Shown piece by piece: positions 22,689 through 33,566 of a stretch of DNA of 64,000 bases. The stretch's first letter is position 1, and each line of letters begins with the position of its first letter. Under the pieces are notes generated by a model, which saw only the letters and a list, made by a program, of their open reading frames with translations, made no database searches and had not been told where the DNA came from. The stretch is from Bombardia bombarda (Eukaryota > Ascomycota > Sordariomycetes > Sordariales > Lasiosphaeriaceae): contig JAULSR010000001.1 in assembly GCA_030512295.1 (NCBI GenBank), positions 7,711,001-7,775,000 on the forward strand, given 5' to 3'. The position numbers and the translations under genes are program-made.

Positions 22689-25675
22689 TCACTTGGCCTC
22701 ATATTTTCCACTCACCAGCCTCCTAACCAAGGGCACATCGACCCATGTCCTCGCCGGGGACAGAGGTCCCTTATCATCTGCAAACGGATCCTCCTCGTCG
22801 TCGCTCGCCTTCTCCTTGCCCTTGGTCTCTACCAACTTCGACACGGAGATGCCGCTTCCCATCTTTCCGTCCTCAGCAGACGCAGGTGGGCTGTACTCCC
22901 AACGCACCTCGATATGGCCTGGCTGCGGCTCAGCGTTCTGCTCGCCAATAACCCGGCAGATGATCTTGGACCAGTCATTAGTTGGGGTGACGTCTCCCAG
23001 GCGCCAGTATACTGTATGCTTGTCCTTGAGGTGGGTGCCTGAAGGCTTGGTCTGAACGCCGCTGGCGCGTGCACCCTCATAAGTAGCGATAAAGACGACA
23101 TTCGACAACACCAGAGGCTTAGGCAGTGCGGAGCTGGGGTTCAGGCGGTACTGTAATAGCAGGCCCAACTTATCGGCCTGCGGCTTCCATACCGGGTGGA
23201 CGATGATTGGGCAATGCGAAGCAAGTGTAGCCTCACTGTCTGCATGGACGCGGTAGGTAAAGGCGGGCGACGTTGTAGAAAGGCGTGAGACGTCGATGGT
23301 AAACTCATCAGGGGATGTTGATGTGTTTGTAACGAAGAGGCGGTTGGGGCCAATGGAATCCAGGTGGGGAAAGTTATTCATACGAATGGTTTCGCGATCT
23401 GAACCCTGGTTAGCGCGTCATGCACGTTAGTCATGGAGCGGTGGACTCACCAGGCTGGGTAGAGCTAGGATCGGCGGCATACGACAGAGCGACCTCGCCA
23501 GTAATTACGGCCGACTTGACAAATCCATCTTGGAACACCGCGGACACCGTCTCGATGATGGACGAGTGGAGCCCAGGCCCATACCCGGGCCCGTGCATGT
23601 CTGGATGCTTGAGGCGAGCCACGCCGCTATACGACGAGGCTCCCCCAAATGAGGTGCCGGATCGGATGGATTGCGTATCGGACGCATGGCTCGTCTCAGA
23701 AGCGAACGTTGTCGAGGGTGTTGGTCTGGTAATAATCGAAGCAGAAGTGGGTAGTGAGGGAGAAGGCGGGAATGCCGTTTCGGACGAATTTTCGGGTACT
23801 GGTAAGGATGGCATATAAAGGGTGTTCCGCACGTCTCTTCTGCCGCGTACGGTACCCGCCTTTCGAGACGGAATTCCCATTTGCGTCAAAGTGTTGGCAA
23901 CATTGGAAAGTGCAGCCTTCTTTGCATCGTGGTCCTCTTCAGCAATTGGCTCCTTCGCGATGGAGAGCTTGAAGAAATGGTCAGCTTCATCAGCCGCCGC
24001 TTCCTTCTGCGCCTGCGAGATGGGGTCGTTCATCGCGGGCGGGATTGTGAAGCCCTCGGAATCCTTGCCGGTATCCTGTCTATTTAGCTGCGAAGGAGGA
24101 GGACCAGCTGGGGGCGGGGCATCGAATATGTCCTCTGCAGTTCCGTTCAAGATGTTAGAGGGTGTCTGTTTCAAGGCGGTATCCTTCGGTGCCTCCGAGC
24201 CGGCGATTCCATTTGTTCCCTCATGTACGCTTTTCGCGTTTTCCTTTTCTGCAGCGCCATCACGTAGGTCTGCCGTCGTCGGCCTTTCGGCAAGTGATGA
24301 TAACCTATTTTGCGAGTCGTTTAGATTATGAGAAGAGCCTCTTGGCGACAAGGTCTGGCCATGGCTACTCCCAATATTCCTTGTAAATGAGCCCAGGCTC
24401 TTTGGGGGAGACAATGGGCCAAAACCACCATGAATACTCTGCCGCCGCCGGCCAAGCATAGTGCCGATTCTGCTGCGTAGTTTGAATTCTGACGTCCTTT
24501 GTTAGCAAACCGCAATCTAGCGCCCCTCAATGAAGTACACTCATACCTGGTTGACCGTCCCTGTGGCCAGAATGGTCGCTGACGTCGTCATCAAGACCGG
24601 ATATACTTGGAGGAGCCAAGCTTGGGGTACCACCGGCATTACTCGATTGCCGCGTTGTAGATCTCCGTTCGGTAGTGGGCCTGCGCTCAAGCTTTGGTTT
24701 CCCCGCCGTGGTTCGTTGGGTAAAGTTCTGAATCTCCTGGGCAGTGTTGACCTCAAGGATCGTGTTCAGCACCTCCTCTGCAGATGCTTGAGTTCGGGTT
24801 GCTTGGTCAACCTCGTGTGTTTCAAATTGGGTTAGAACATCGCGCAGGTGGTTGATTCGCTGCTCATCGAGAGCTTGGAGAGTCTCGAAGATAAAAGGCG
24901 CTTGCGACTCCCACTGTTGGCTTGCTGACTCTAATCTGGCAGCAGCCTGATCGACCTTTTGCGCATTGGCCTTGCCGCCTTTCCGTGTGAGCCTTTCAGA
25001 TTTATCTGTGGCGTCGTCCAGCTCCCTCGACATTGTTTGCAGGTTGGCGCTGATGGTATGTATATTTTGCATCTCCTTCTTGTTCTGGAAGTTTCGTAGG
25101 GCAAACTCGACGTCTTTGTCGATGCGCTGAGCAAAGAGCTGGTGCGAGGCAGCGATGGCGTCAGTCGACTGAAGAATCTTGTCCCATGGCGTTTGAAATA
25201 CGCTGTCGATGGGCAGGGTTGGTCAGTAAACACGGCTGCAGAGGGATAAGCCGGGGGTGTGAGTGACGAACCCAAGTTCTGATGCCGAGTTGGGGACCTT
25301 GAAAACCAGCAACTTCCGCAAGCCAGCGACATATTGCTCCTCAACTCTCCTGCGCTCCTGCGACTGTTCAGCATCGACATTCCCTTTACGCCCCAGACGG
25401 GTTGGGTTGGGCAAGACATCGTCGTACCTGGAGCCAATCTGCAATTTCCTGATTGACCTTTGAGATCCGCTTGACGCGATCCGACAATGCTTGGACGGCC
25501 TGGTTTGGGTGCAGGTTTGCCTAGAGCCGCGGTTCAATGGTCAGTCAGCCCTGGTGTCCTGATGCCCGAGCTACACGGCGGCGGACCAACACCAAAGGGC
25601 CCTCGGGGCCAGGGCATCGCCAAAAGGGAAGCTTACCAGCATTGCCGGGTATTCGGATCGTGAAAGATCATCCAT
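22689..25675 (-). CDS. syp1: Syp1/FCHo-type muniscin (F-BAR and mu-homology domains)
   Basis: Early endocytic adaptor at clathrin-coated sites that bends membrane and binds cargo and Ede1/Eps15. Six exons: 25637..25675, 25428..25520, 25272..25357, 24547..25202, 23451..24488 and 22689..23398, giving about 873 residues, close to yeast Syp1. All joins keep frame. Exon 5 begins at AA after GACGTCAG, giving FKLRSRIGTMLGRRRQS. An alternative acceptor 6 bases upstream of exon 3 would add Ser-Gln. Domains: F-BAR helices from residue 1 to about 270 (YPAML, ANLHPNQAVQAL, then ERRRVEEQYVAGLRKL and the coiled part); a disordered middle rich in Ser/Pro; C-terminal mu-homology domain from about 560 (ALSYAADPSS..., IRMNNFPHLDSIGPN) to the end (VPLVRRLVSGKYEAK). 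Confidence 0.92.
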
Positions 25676-25688
25676 GGTGGATGGGGTC

Positions 25689-25722
<34 letters not shown>

Positions 25723-26377
25723 AGGTTCCGGAGCTATGTAAGGTAGGTACGGTATATATTTGTACTCGGGGGGTACTCGTACTCGTGCTCGTGCTCTTGG
25801 TCTGTTGGCGCAAATCACATAGCAAGCTGCGCGACCGGATTGAATCAACGCATAACACTAAGATATGCAACGAGGCCGGCCGGGAGAGTGGTGATGGAAC
25901 CGGAAGAAAAATACACACGGAGAGAGCGGGCTGGAGGGAATTAGATGCTGAGGGAAGTGAGTTGCTAGGTATGAAGGTCGTGTTCGAAATTGCGCTCCCC
26001 GATTCCCGCTCCCGCACCGAGAAATCGCTGTTACAAGGGATTGTGGTCCGTCGTCTCGGCCGTGGCAGGTGCTGTGTGTGCTAGAAGCAGTGCTGTAGTG
26101 CTGACACGCCCGCCTTGAGCTGCCACGCTACCAGCCAGAAGTGGGCTGTGCAATCCCGCAGCAGCCGCGACCAGAGAGCATGAGAGTGGCTTGCGCACAT
26201 TCCCTTTTCGGCTAGGTCCTGGCGGGAGCTTGAAGATCCACCTCAGATCCGACGAATCCCGCTAGCACCAAAAAGCGATTCCCCGGATTATGCATGACGG
26301 CCCCTGAAGCCGCCTGTCAGTGTCACTAGCACAGTCTGTAGTGCATCGACACAGTCCATCTTGTTTACCCAGAGACG
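25676..26377. promoter_or_regulatory. divergent promoter region, syp1/CDK-like kinase
   Basis: 702 bp between divergent start codons. A GGC-rich trinucleotide tract sits at 25697-25721, right beside the syp1 start in its 5' leader. No further gene is seen. Confidence 0.4.
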
Positions 26378-27771
26378 ATGGATGAGGATGCCTCATTGCA
26401 TCTATCCATAATTGAAATGACAGAACCGAGCGACTGGAGAAGCTTGCTGAGTGCCTCTGAGCGATACGACAATATCCAAAGGCTGTGAGTGTGTCCGCCC
26501 TCCTCTCATATTCATCTTTTTGCGCATGTTCATGTTGATGGTGCTGATGCTCCTATTTGAACCACCATCAGGACGCAAACTGCTGCCGCCGCCGGCCTAA
26601 GCCAGACCGCTTTTGCCATAGAAAACGAGGCTTATAAGTCTGCCACAACCCGAGTAAGCTCGCCTTTCCCTCGTACAACATCAAACTCCTGACTCTCGAC
26701 AAGGAAGAGTACGATGACGCCTGTCGTCTCTCAAGTGACGTGGCTATCACCTCAGCCCCAGCCAGCCAAAGCCAAGGAGCCCATGGCAGCACCGATGATG
26801 AGGACAGCAACAATGGCATGAGCATTGGCCAATACCAGAACTGCCATTACGTTGCGAGCGGTGTCACAGCCGAGGTGTACCGATCCAAGGACCGCGCCTT
26901 GAAGGTGATTGTTGAGACCAGGGACATCGAGCCCCACAGCCCTGCTCGAGAAGCAAAGATTCTAGGCCTGCTCAAAGGACCCTGTATCTCTCTGCTGGAA
27001 ACTTTTCGAGATCAAGAACAGAGATTTGTCTTGGTCTTTCCATACATGCCCCTGACTCTAGCCAATCTGTTAGAGCAGGGCCCGTTGCCCAAGGCCCGGA
27101 TTCGTCTCGTTTTCAACGACCTCTTTAAGGCCTTGCATAATATACACAGCCAGGGCATTATCCACCGCGATATCAAACCGTCTGCCATATTGCTTGCATC
27201 CCTAAATGGGCCAGCCTATCTCTCCGACTTTGGAACCGCGTGGCATCCCACTCTCTCAGCTGCCTCGGAGCCTGCGGACGCCAAGATTCTTGACATCGGC
27301 ACGGGTCCCTACCGAGCCCCGGAGGCTCTCTTTGGCAACAAGTCATATGGTCCTCCCGTTGACATGTGGGGGGCTGGCGTCATGCTAGCAGAATGCTGCA
27401 GCAGACCTCCGAAGCCGCTGTTCGAGTCTCGTGCCGTGCATGAAGATGGAAACCAGCTGGGTCTGATCTTGAGCATTTTCAAGACCATCGGCTCCCCGAC
27501 AAGGGAAACTTGGCCCGAGGCTGCTTCCTTTAAAACCCCACCGTTCGATATGTACCGCGCCTTTGATCATCGTCCGTGGGATGTAGTCCTGCCGGATGTG
27601 ACGCCGGACTGGCGTGAGCTCATTGCTGCGCTTGTTAGATATGACAGTGGCAGAGCGACAGCCGAACAAGTGAGTTACACAATTGGGTCCAAGTTTGCAG
27701 ATGTGTTCTCTAACATAAACCCACTTTCAAGGCCTTGGGATATAGTTCTTTGCAAGATACATAAACCATGA
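26378..27771 (+). CDS. CDK-like serine/threonine kinase, Csk1-type
   Basis: Protein kinase resembling fission yeast Csk1, a CDK-activating kinase of the CMGC group. Three exons: 26378..26484, 26572..26653 and 26704..27771, giving 418 residues. A non-kinase N-terminus of about 100 residues comes first (DWRSLLSASERYDNIQRL...). The ATP-anchoring lysine is Lys130 in RALKVIVE. The catalytic loop is HRDIKPSAILL (His217, Asp219) and the magnesium motif DFGTA (Asp238), followed by GTGPYRAPEALFG and DMWGAGVMLAE. The glycine loop is degenerate (ASGVTAEVYRS, one Gly), and the usual catalytic Asn of HRDxKxxN is replaced by a Ser-Ala stretch here (KPSAIL). The T-loop has no clear CDK phosphosite. The stop lies only 9 bp from the stop of the next, convergent gene. 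Confidence 0.87.
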
Positions 27772-27780
27772 GCTCACTTC

Positions 27781-28947
27781 TTAATGAAGAGCTTTCCAGG
27801 ACAAATACACCTGTAGCGCTCCTTCGACACACTGAATCATCCCAAGGAAAGCCGTCGTGGTAAACACCAAGATATCAATCCAGAATGTGTACCACTGTAC
27901 TGAGTTTCTGCGATCATTCCACCACTGTGTCAGGCCCCGAGGGCTGGACTCATCAAAGGCCTGCTTAAGAATCACCAGTCTGTCATGCCAGAAATGGAAC
28001 TTCTCAAATCGTCTATCATGGACTCGCAAACTTCCACAATTAGCAACGCCCTGATCGAGCCCATGCTCAAGAATCTGGGTATTGACCCATCGCCTTGACT
28101 TTCTATCATTTTGGGGGAACAAAAGCGCGAGCGTCCGGAGAGTTTCTTCGACAAAGCCGTCTGGGAATATACCATTGGCGAAGCTATAACCCGGGCATTA
28201 TTGTCAGTCTTTGATGCGAAGATTGGGGAAGTCTGTGTCTGTGGCACCTTACCATTTCTGATATCGGAGAAATCCGGCACAGTGGAAGATAAATACCGTC
28301 TGGTCGTCGTCGGAAAGAAGAAGATGATCTACAATGTTTCTGGTCCACCTGATCTTGATGCCGCCGATATGGGTGAGATTATACGCAGTGAAGAGCCTTG
28401 CGAGCCTGGGGTTGTCGGCCTGTGACTCCTTTCTGTGAAAGTATCGCTCCGCGGCTTGACGAAGCGTTTGCTGCCCCGGCCACGGCAGCGGGTTGCGTCC
28501 TGAGAAACCAAACCGGTGTACCCCTATTTCGGCCATTACAACTAAGCTTGTACACAGGTCGATGCTGCTGTTTATCGCACTGGCGCGTTCTGCATCATCG
28601 TTTGGCTGACTGAGATGGCAATAAACTTCGTCTCTTGTCGCGTCTGTCAAGATTTTTCGTGCGACATCCACGATGTCAACGTGCGTCTTGATCGAGATGT
28701 GGATGCTGCCGTCCCGAAAAAAGCGCTGGCATTGCGTTGAGTAGTACTCAAAGTAGGGTACCATAGCCTGCTTCCCGGTTTCTATACCACGAGTGGGATG
28801 ACAGTCTTTCCATAGCTCCCCCAGAAGCCAGGTTCTCAAGTCTTCGGAGATCGGGCATCTCTGGAGTGAAACGTCCATATTTCCGTGGTTGTTGATGTTT
28901 TCGTAGGTGCTTGTTAGGGATGAAAAGAAAGACACGCTTTCTTCTAG
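27781..28947 (-). CDS. fungal protein of unknown function with C-terminal membrane anchor (5' end unresolved)
   Basis: Member of a fungal family I recognise by pattern but cannot name. Exons 28253..28947 (5' limit uncertain) and 27781..28183; the intron 28184..28252 has a GTAAGG donor and GTTATAG acceptor. Splicing joins FLRYQK to CFANGIFPDGFVEETLRTLALLFP. Family-like blocks: NMDVSLQRCPISEDLRTWL, CHPTRGIETGKQAM, HRFGFSGRNPLPW, KFHFWHDRLVILKQAFDESSP and a terminal transmembrane helix FWIDILVFTTTAFLGMIQCVEG. The first readable codons (LEESVSFFSS) follow an acceptor-like CCCTAAG at 28948, and an in-frame TGA lies just upstream, so a 5' exon is missing from the model. The upstream exon would lie in 28948-29290, beside the divergent gene. 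About 365 residues are readable. Confidence 0.75.
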
Positions 28948-29290
28948 CTTAGGGAGGCTTCACCTACCTTTGACCACCCAAAGGTTCAAAATGTTTCTCG
29001 TTATGATCTGATTCGCCGATTTGTTCAATAGAGGGCTGCGTACGGCATAGCCACTCCGGCCCCCAAAGTCTTGTCCTGTGGAGTGCCTAACGTCTGAAGA
29101 GTGTCTGAGAGCCCAGACTCTTGGAGGCCGTCTGTCTTTAGCCCCACTGATACACACCATATGGTCAGTTCCCTCACTCTCTGTTCCCTCTCTTCCCCTT
29201 CTCTTTCCCCTCTCCTTTCTTCTCCTATGAGGACTCCCGTACGCAACCCAGTCGCCTTGTGACCCGGTCGGCAAAGGTAGCCATACCTTT
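28948..29290. other. short divergent intergenic region with CT-rich tract
   Basis: 343 bp between the two divergent orphan genes. It contains a strongly pyrimidine-rich tract on the + strand (about 29165-29225), typical of fungal promoters. It probably also contains the unresolved first exon of the minus-strand gene. Confidence 0.45.
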
Positions 29291-31036
29291 ATGGAAAGGT
29301 TCATTCGACGCCCATGCACGAGCTGGCCTTTCGCCGCCAACTCTACTGGCCGACCACGCGGAACGTTGAATCTTGGGTCAAGAGTTGGCCGCGTCCAGGT
29401 TCACGAAGCCATCGGCGAGGCACGACACATCTTTGTGGATAAGCTGAGCGGCACCATTATCAACCATCTCAACGACAATATCGATAAGCTGCACGACTCT
29501 GCGAGCTTCGTGGACCTGTCGCTATTCATGATAGGGAAGTCTCCGGGCAAAACGAAGCCCGTCGTCATGTTCGTTTCCGAAGACAAAGAGGCAAGAATCG
29601 AGGCTTTTCGCATAATCAAGGATAGCGGGATTCTAAAGGAGTACCCTGCATTTAGTCTTGGAGAGATGGAGCTCAAAGCCGAGTTTGAGAATCTCATTCC
29701 TCTAGGTTCTCAACTGCAGTCGAGTCACCGAGTCGGCGGCAATCCACCAAGCTCAATCGCTGTAATCGACGCCACTGGAAGGAATCGAAAGGAGAAAGAC
29801 GGTTCAGAAGTCTTCTTTAAGCCAAATGAATCGATCGAGGTTCTCGTGAGCAAAACTGGCCCGTTGGACAGACGCCACTTGTCAGTGAAGACGGGCACCG
29901 CGCCAACTACCACAACTCATGTCGCTTCTGTCGGTGGAGTGGTAACACATAATGGTATCTGCATGCTGCACTCAATCAATCACTTCTTAGAGGAAGTAGA
30001 CAGAACAAGGGCTGTCGCCACTCTATCTCAGCCAGCCGCCACAAAAGACAGTGATGAATGCGAGATGACTGGCTTGAGCGACTTTGAGGAAGAAGAAGAG
30101 GACAACGAGCTTATCGAGGTCACCAGCCGTGGAAGTGCATCTCCGGACTTGGGAGATCTTGAAACCACTTCTTCGGAATCAGGCAGCGACGATACTTCTA
30201 CCTCAACATTTTCGACAAAGGGATTACGAAATCATGAAATGGACGTTCCGGCACTGCAATCCAGACTCCAAGCTCTCGAGTCTGAACACCAAGAACCAAC
30301 ATCTATGAGTGACAAACCTTCTGTCGGAATCGGGGAGATCGTTTCAACTTCAGTCTCTCTGGACTCTTCGTTCATTCAGGTTGATCTGGGTCTCGCTATG
30401 GCAACCGGCATTGATGTTTCTGAACTTTTAAGTGCAGCTATACCTTTAGAGAACTACTTGGAGTATATCGAAAATGCCCCAAAGGATGCGGCGATCAGAA
30501 TATCGGCTTCAAGCGGCACAATAAGTGGCATCCTCTCGGGCACGCCTTCTTTCATCCGCTTACCACACTCCAAGACCTTTCAAGAGGTTTACGTTGCCAA
30601 AATGAGCAGCCCGCTTGTACCGGGAGACTGTGGGAGCTGGGTCAGGAACGCTCCTACTGGGAAGCTTTTTGGGCATGTCATTGCTGGAAGTCCTACTACA
30701 GGGTTGGTGCTATTGATGCCTGCGGCAAAAGTCTTTGCCCAGGCCTTGGCATGCTTCTCAGTCGAAGACAATAAGTCAGTACCCGGGCTTCCTCGGAGCG
30801 ATATTACGGTCCCTGGCCTAATACCATGGAGCGAGATTACGGTCCATGACCTAACACCATGCAAACCTACGAAGCAAAATAGACATGACATACGAGATAT
30901 TACCAACTTACTAGAAATGGACATACGAGACCTGAGAGACTATATTACAAAACGCAATGCTCTCCGTACGAGTCAAGGTCGTCATGGTCTTCGGGAAATA
31001 CTCGATCTCAGGAACAAGAATTCAGGACGAAAGTAA
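29291..31036 (+). CDS. orphan fungal protein with trypsin-fold-like GDCG motif
   Basis: 581-residue protein read without introns; the start is uncertain because homologous-looking proteins usually carry extra N-terminal sequence before RPCTSWPFAANSTGRPRG. The N-terminal domain (to about 150) includes NLGSRVGRVQVHEAIGEARHIFVDK and VDLSLFMIGKSPGKTKPVVMFVS. The C-terminal part looks like a chymotrypsin-fold protease: GGVVTHNGICMLHSINHFL (candidate His227 or His231) and, after a long acidic insert, PGDCGSWVRN (Cys447 in the nucleophile position), then GKLFGHVIAGSPTTGL. A Gly-x-Cys-Gly nucleophile turn is known from cysteine proteases of the PA clan; here activity is only inferred. The last 80 residues are rich in repeated short HDIRDI/LRDI-type stretches. 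It is divergent from the membrane-anchored gene at 27781-28947. Confidence 0.72.
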   Translation: MERFIRRPCTSWPFAANSTGRPRGTLNLGSRVGRVQVHEAIGEARHIFVDKLSGTIINHLNDNIDKLHDSASFVDLSLFMIGKSPGKTKPVVMFVSEDKEARIEAFRIIKDSGILKEYPAFSLGEMELKAEFENLIPLGSQLQSSHRVGGNPPSSIAVIDATGRNRKEKDGSEVFFKPNESIEVLVSKTGPLDRRHLSVKTGTAPTTTTHVASVGGVVTHNGICMLHSINHFLEEVDRTRAVATLSQPAATKDSDECEMTGLSDFEEEEEDNELIEVTSRGSASPDLGDLETTSSESGSDDTSTSTFSTKGLRNHEMDVPALQSRLQALESEHQEPTSMSDKPSVGIGEIVSTSVSLDSSFIQVDLGLAMATGIDVSELLSAAIPLENYLEYIENAPKDAAIRISASSGTISGILSGTPSFIRLPHSKTFQEVYVAKMSSPLVPGDCGSWVRNAPTGKLFGHVIAGSPTTGLVLLMPAAKVFAQALACFSVEDNKSVPGLPRSDITVPGLIPWSEITVHDLTPCKPTKQNRHDIRDITNLLEMDIRDLRDYITKRNALRTSQGRHGLREILDLRNKNSGRK

Positions 31037-31585
31037 CGCCCAACCTTGTCAATAGTATCTTTACAGGAGGTTGGTTGGTTGTTTGGGTACCTTTCATGGT
31101 CATATGTCGACTGTGAAAGTTGGAACTGGAACAGGAGTGGTTCCGCACTTTACAAAAAGTTATCTTCTTAAGGGGCGAATTATGATAGTTTTTCGTATGT
31201 GTTGAAGGTGGTCGGGGTTATCGTCATAGCACGACCAAGCTTTATGATGATAGTTTCAATTTACAACTTTGCTGCCTTTCACTTACGTGGGCTACATAAG
31301 TAACGTTAATATATCGTTTATATGGGTAGTAGTACTGAAGAAATTAGCCCGTATGTTTATTAGAATCTACAGCATCTCAACCAGAGTCGAGTTACTATGC
31401 AGATAGTGTGGAACAATGGCAGTCATGTAAAACACCAATGTGTTCGGGAATTATTAAACGATGTAGGTGGTGAAGATATCATACAAGCCACTCTCACATC
31501 CCCTGTGATGTCCACCATTTCAAATTGCAAAGCAGAAAGACACGCAGACCTGGTACAACGCAAAACAGTGCCCAGATGTCGCCCG
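31037..31585. other. intergenic spacer between convergent genes
   Basis: 549 bp, AT-rich, 3' flanks of the GDCG protein and the APC permease. No gene is recognised. Confidence 0.6.
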
Positions 31586-33566
31586 TTACATATCTGCCGC
31601 CAGCCCGTCCGACTCAGGGGGGCCCTTGTATACTAAACAAAGCAGAGACGTTAGCATTCATGAACGACCATTGGCGTCATCGCAGCCAACATACAGATAG
31701 GGGAGATCAAAAAAAGAGACAACTGAAAAACTCACCCTTATGCGCATAAACAGCATACCAAACCGCGCTCAAAAACATGAACCCCATAAACACCACAATG
31801 GCATAGTTCATGCTAACCTCGGTAACCGGCAGAACCGACGGCATGCTGAACAGCACGCACTCAAACGCAATCCACACCACCGCCAGCGCATTCACCGGCC
31901 AGCCAATCGTGCCGCCCATCGTCCACCGCGCCGCATTCACCTCGCGTCTCTGGTGCCACATGGAAATCGAGATCGGGATCGCATACGACACGGCGAGCGA
32001 GATGACGCCGACCGAGATGAAGGCCACAAAGGCCGACGACGAGCCGAGGTTGATCAGCCCCAGCAGCATCTGCACGACGGTGGTCAGGCCCAGCGCCCAG
32101 ATGGGCGTGCCGTGGCGCTCGTCCACCTTGCTCCACACGTGCGACAGCGGGATGGCCTTGTCGCGCGCGAACGCCCACGTGCACCGCGAGGCCGCGACCG
32201 TGATGGAGATGGAGCAGAAGAAGGTGATGATGAGCACGAGCACGGTTAGGCCGAGGCCGCCGGCGGGCGAGCCCATGACGACGCCGTAGATGTAGGGGAG
32301 GGCTTGGCCGACGGGGGCGAGGAGGATGTCCTCGAGGGGGGCATGGTGGCGCAGATGGGGATGATCTGGTGGGGGTTAGTTGGTTAGTAAGTTAAAGGGG
32401 TTCAGTGTTTATGTTGATCGGCGGGGGAAAAAAGGGGGGCGGGCGGGGAGGAGAAAAGAATGTGGCAAGTGACTGACAAAGAACAACCCTGCGATTCCGC
32501 CCACGGGAACGCACAGCGACATGGCCTTGGGCAGCTTCACAGCCGGGTCTGCGCACTCCTCCGCCATGGCCGAGATCATGCCCACCGCCGAGAAGGTATA
32601 CGCCGCCGGCAGAATACCAATGAAGAACGAAAAGTCCCCCCACCCGGAGATGGAGCTGTCGTAATACCCCAGTGTGTCCTTCGGCGAGTGCCTGCCCACC
32701 TCGGCCTTGGTCGACAGACACACAAGCGTGATGAAGATGGCCAGCGCGGTGAAGACGGCGCAGATGGTGTCCACCATGGGTAGCAGCTTGTTGCCGTAGG
32801 CGCAGATGAAGAAGGTAATGAGGCAGATGGCGTAGAAGAGCAGCAGCAGCTGCCACGAGGTGATGACGAAGTCTGGATGGTAGAGGGCGATGCAGGCGGC
32901 GATCAGCGAGGCGAAGCCAAAGTTGACCGACAGCGTGATGGTCCAGTTGCCGATGAGCCAGGTCCAGCCCGTGATGAAGGACAGCACGGTGCGCACGTTG
33001 GGCGAGGCCAGCTGGAAGGACCAGTAGTAGGGTCCTGCCGAGGTCGGGTAGCGCGAGGCGAGCTCGGCCAGCGATAGGGCCACGCATTCGTCGACGATGA
33101 GGACGACGATCCAGCCGAGGAACATGGGGAGCTGGCCTGGAGGTTGGGTTTGTTCATGTCAGCCAAGCTTGTTCTCGTTTGGGTATAACAGGAGGAAATT
33201 TGCTATGTAATTTGTCTTGCTGTTGCTGCTTCACTTACCTCCGCCAATGATGGCAGTGATCAGGGGTCCGCCAAAGCCATATGGGATCTATTGTATGGCG
33301 ACAAGCAAGAAACGGTCAGTTATTTTGCAACCACATCTCGTCGACCAAGCCAGCAATACAGAGGACAGCAAACATACAGCAGCAATGGCCAGCGACTGGA
33401 ACAGCAGCGTGAACATGGACCGGTTACGGCGCAATTCGGGCTGGTAGCCAAGGATCTTGATGATCTCGGCATCCTTGGAAACCTCGCCGGTCGCGATCTG
33501 GGGCTCGGCCTGGATGGAGCCCACGCCATCGGGCGACTTCTTCTCGCCCGTGTCGGACGCACTCAT
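31586..33566 (-). CDS. APC-family amino-acid/GABA permease, with a one-base frameshift
   Basis: Plasma-membrane permease of the amino acid-polyamine-organocation superfamily (fungal GABA/choline/amino-acid type). Five exons: 33378..33566, 33239..33287, 32478..33136, 31736..32365 and 31586..31632, about 532 residues. The start MSASDTGEKK is followed by a conserved LGYQPELRRNRSMFTL before helix 1. Family marks: IPYGFGGPLITAIIGG, SLAELASRYPTSAGPYYW, MAEECADPAVKLPKA, VYKGPPESDG near the C-terminus. Exon 4 opens with IIPICATMPP, but the frame then breaks in a run of six G (32336-32341, C on the gene strand). Seven would continue into LEDILLAPVGQALPYIYG. Downstream the frame is intact and the final splice phase also requires the extra base. 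Either a sequencing error or a null allele. Confidence 0.88.
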
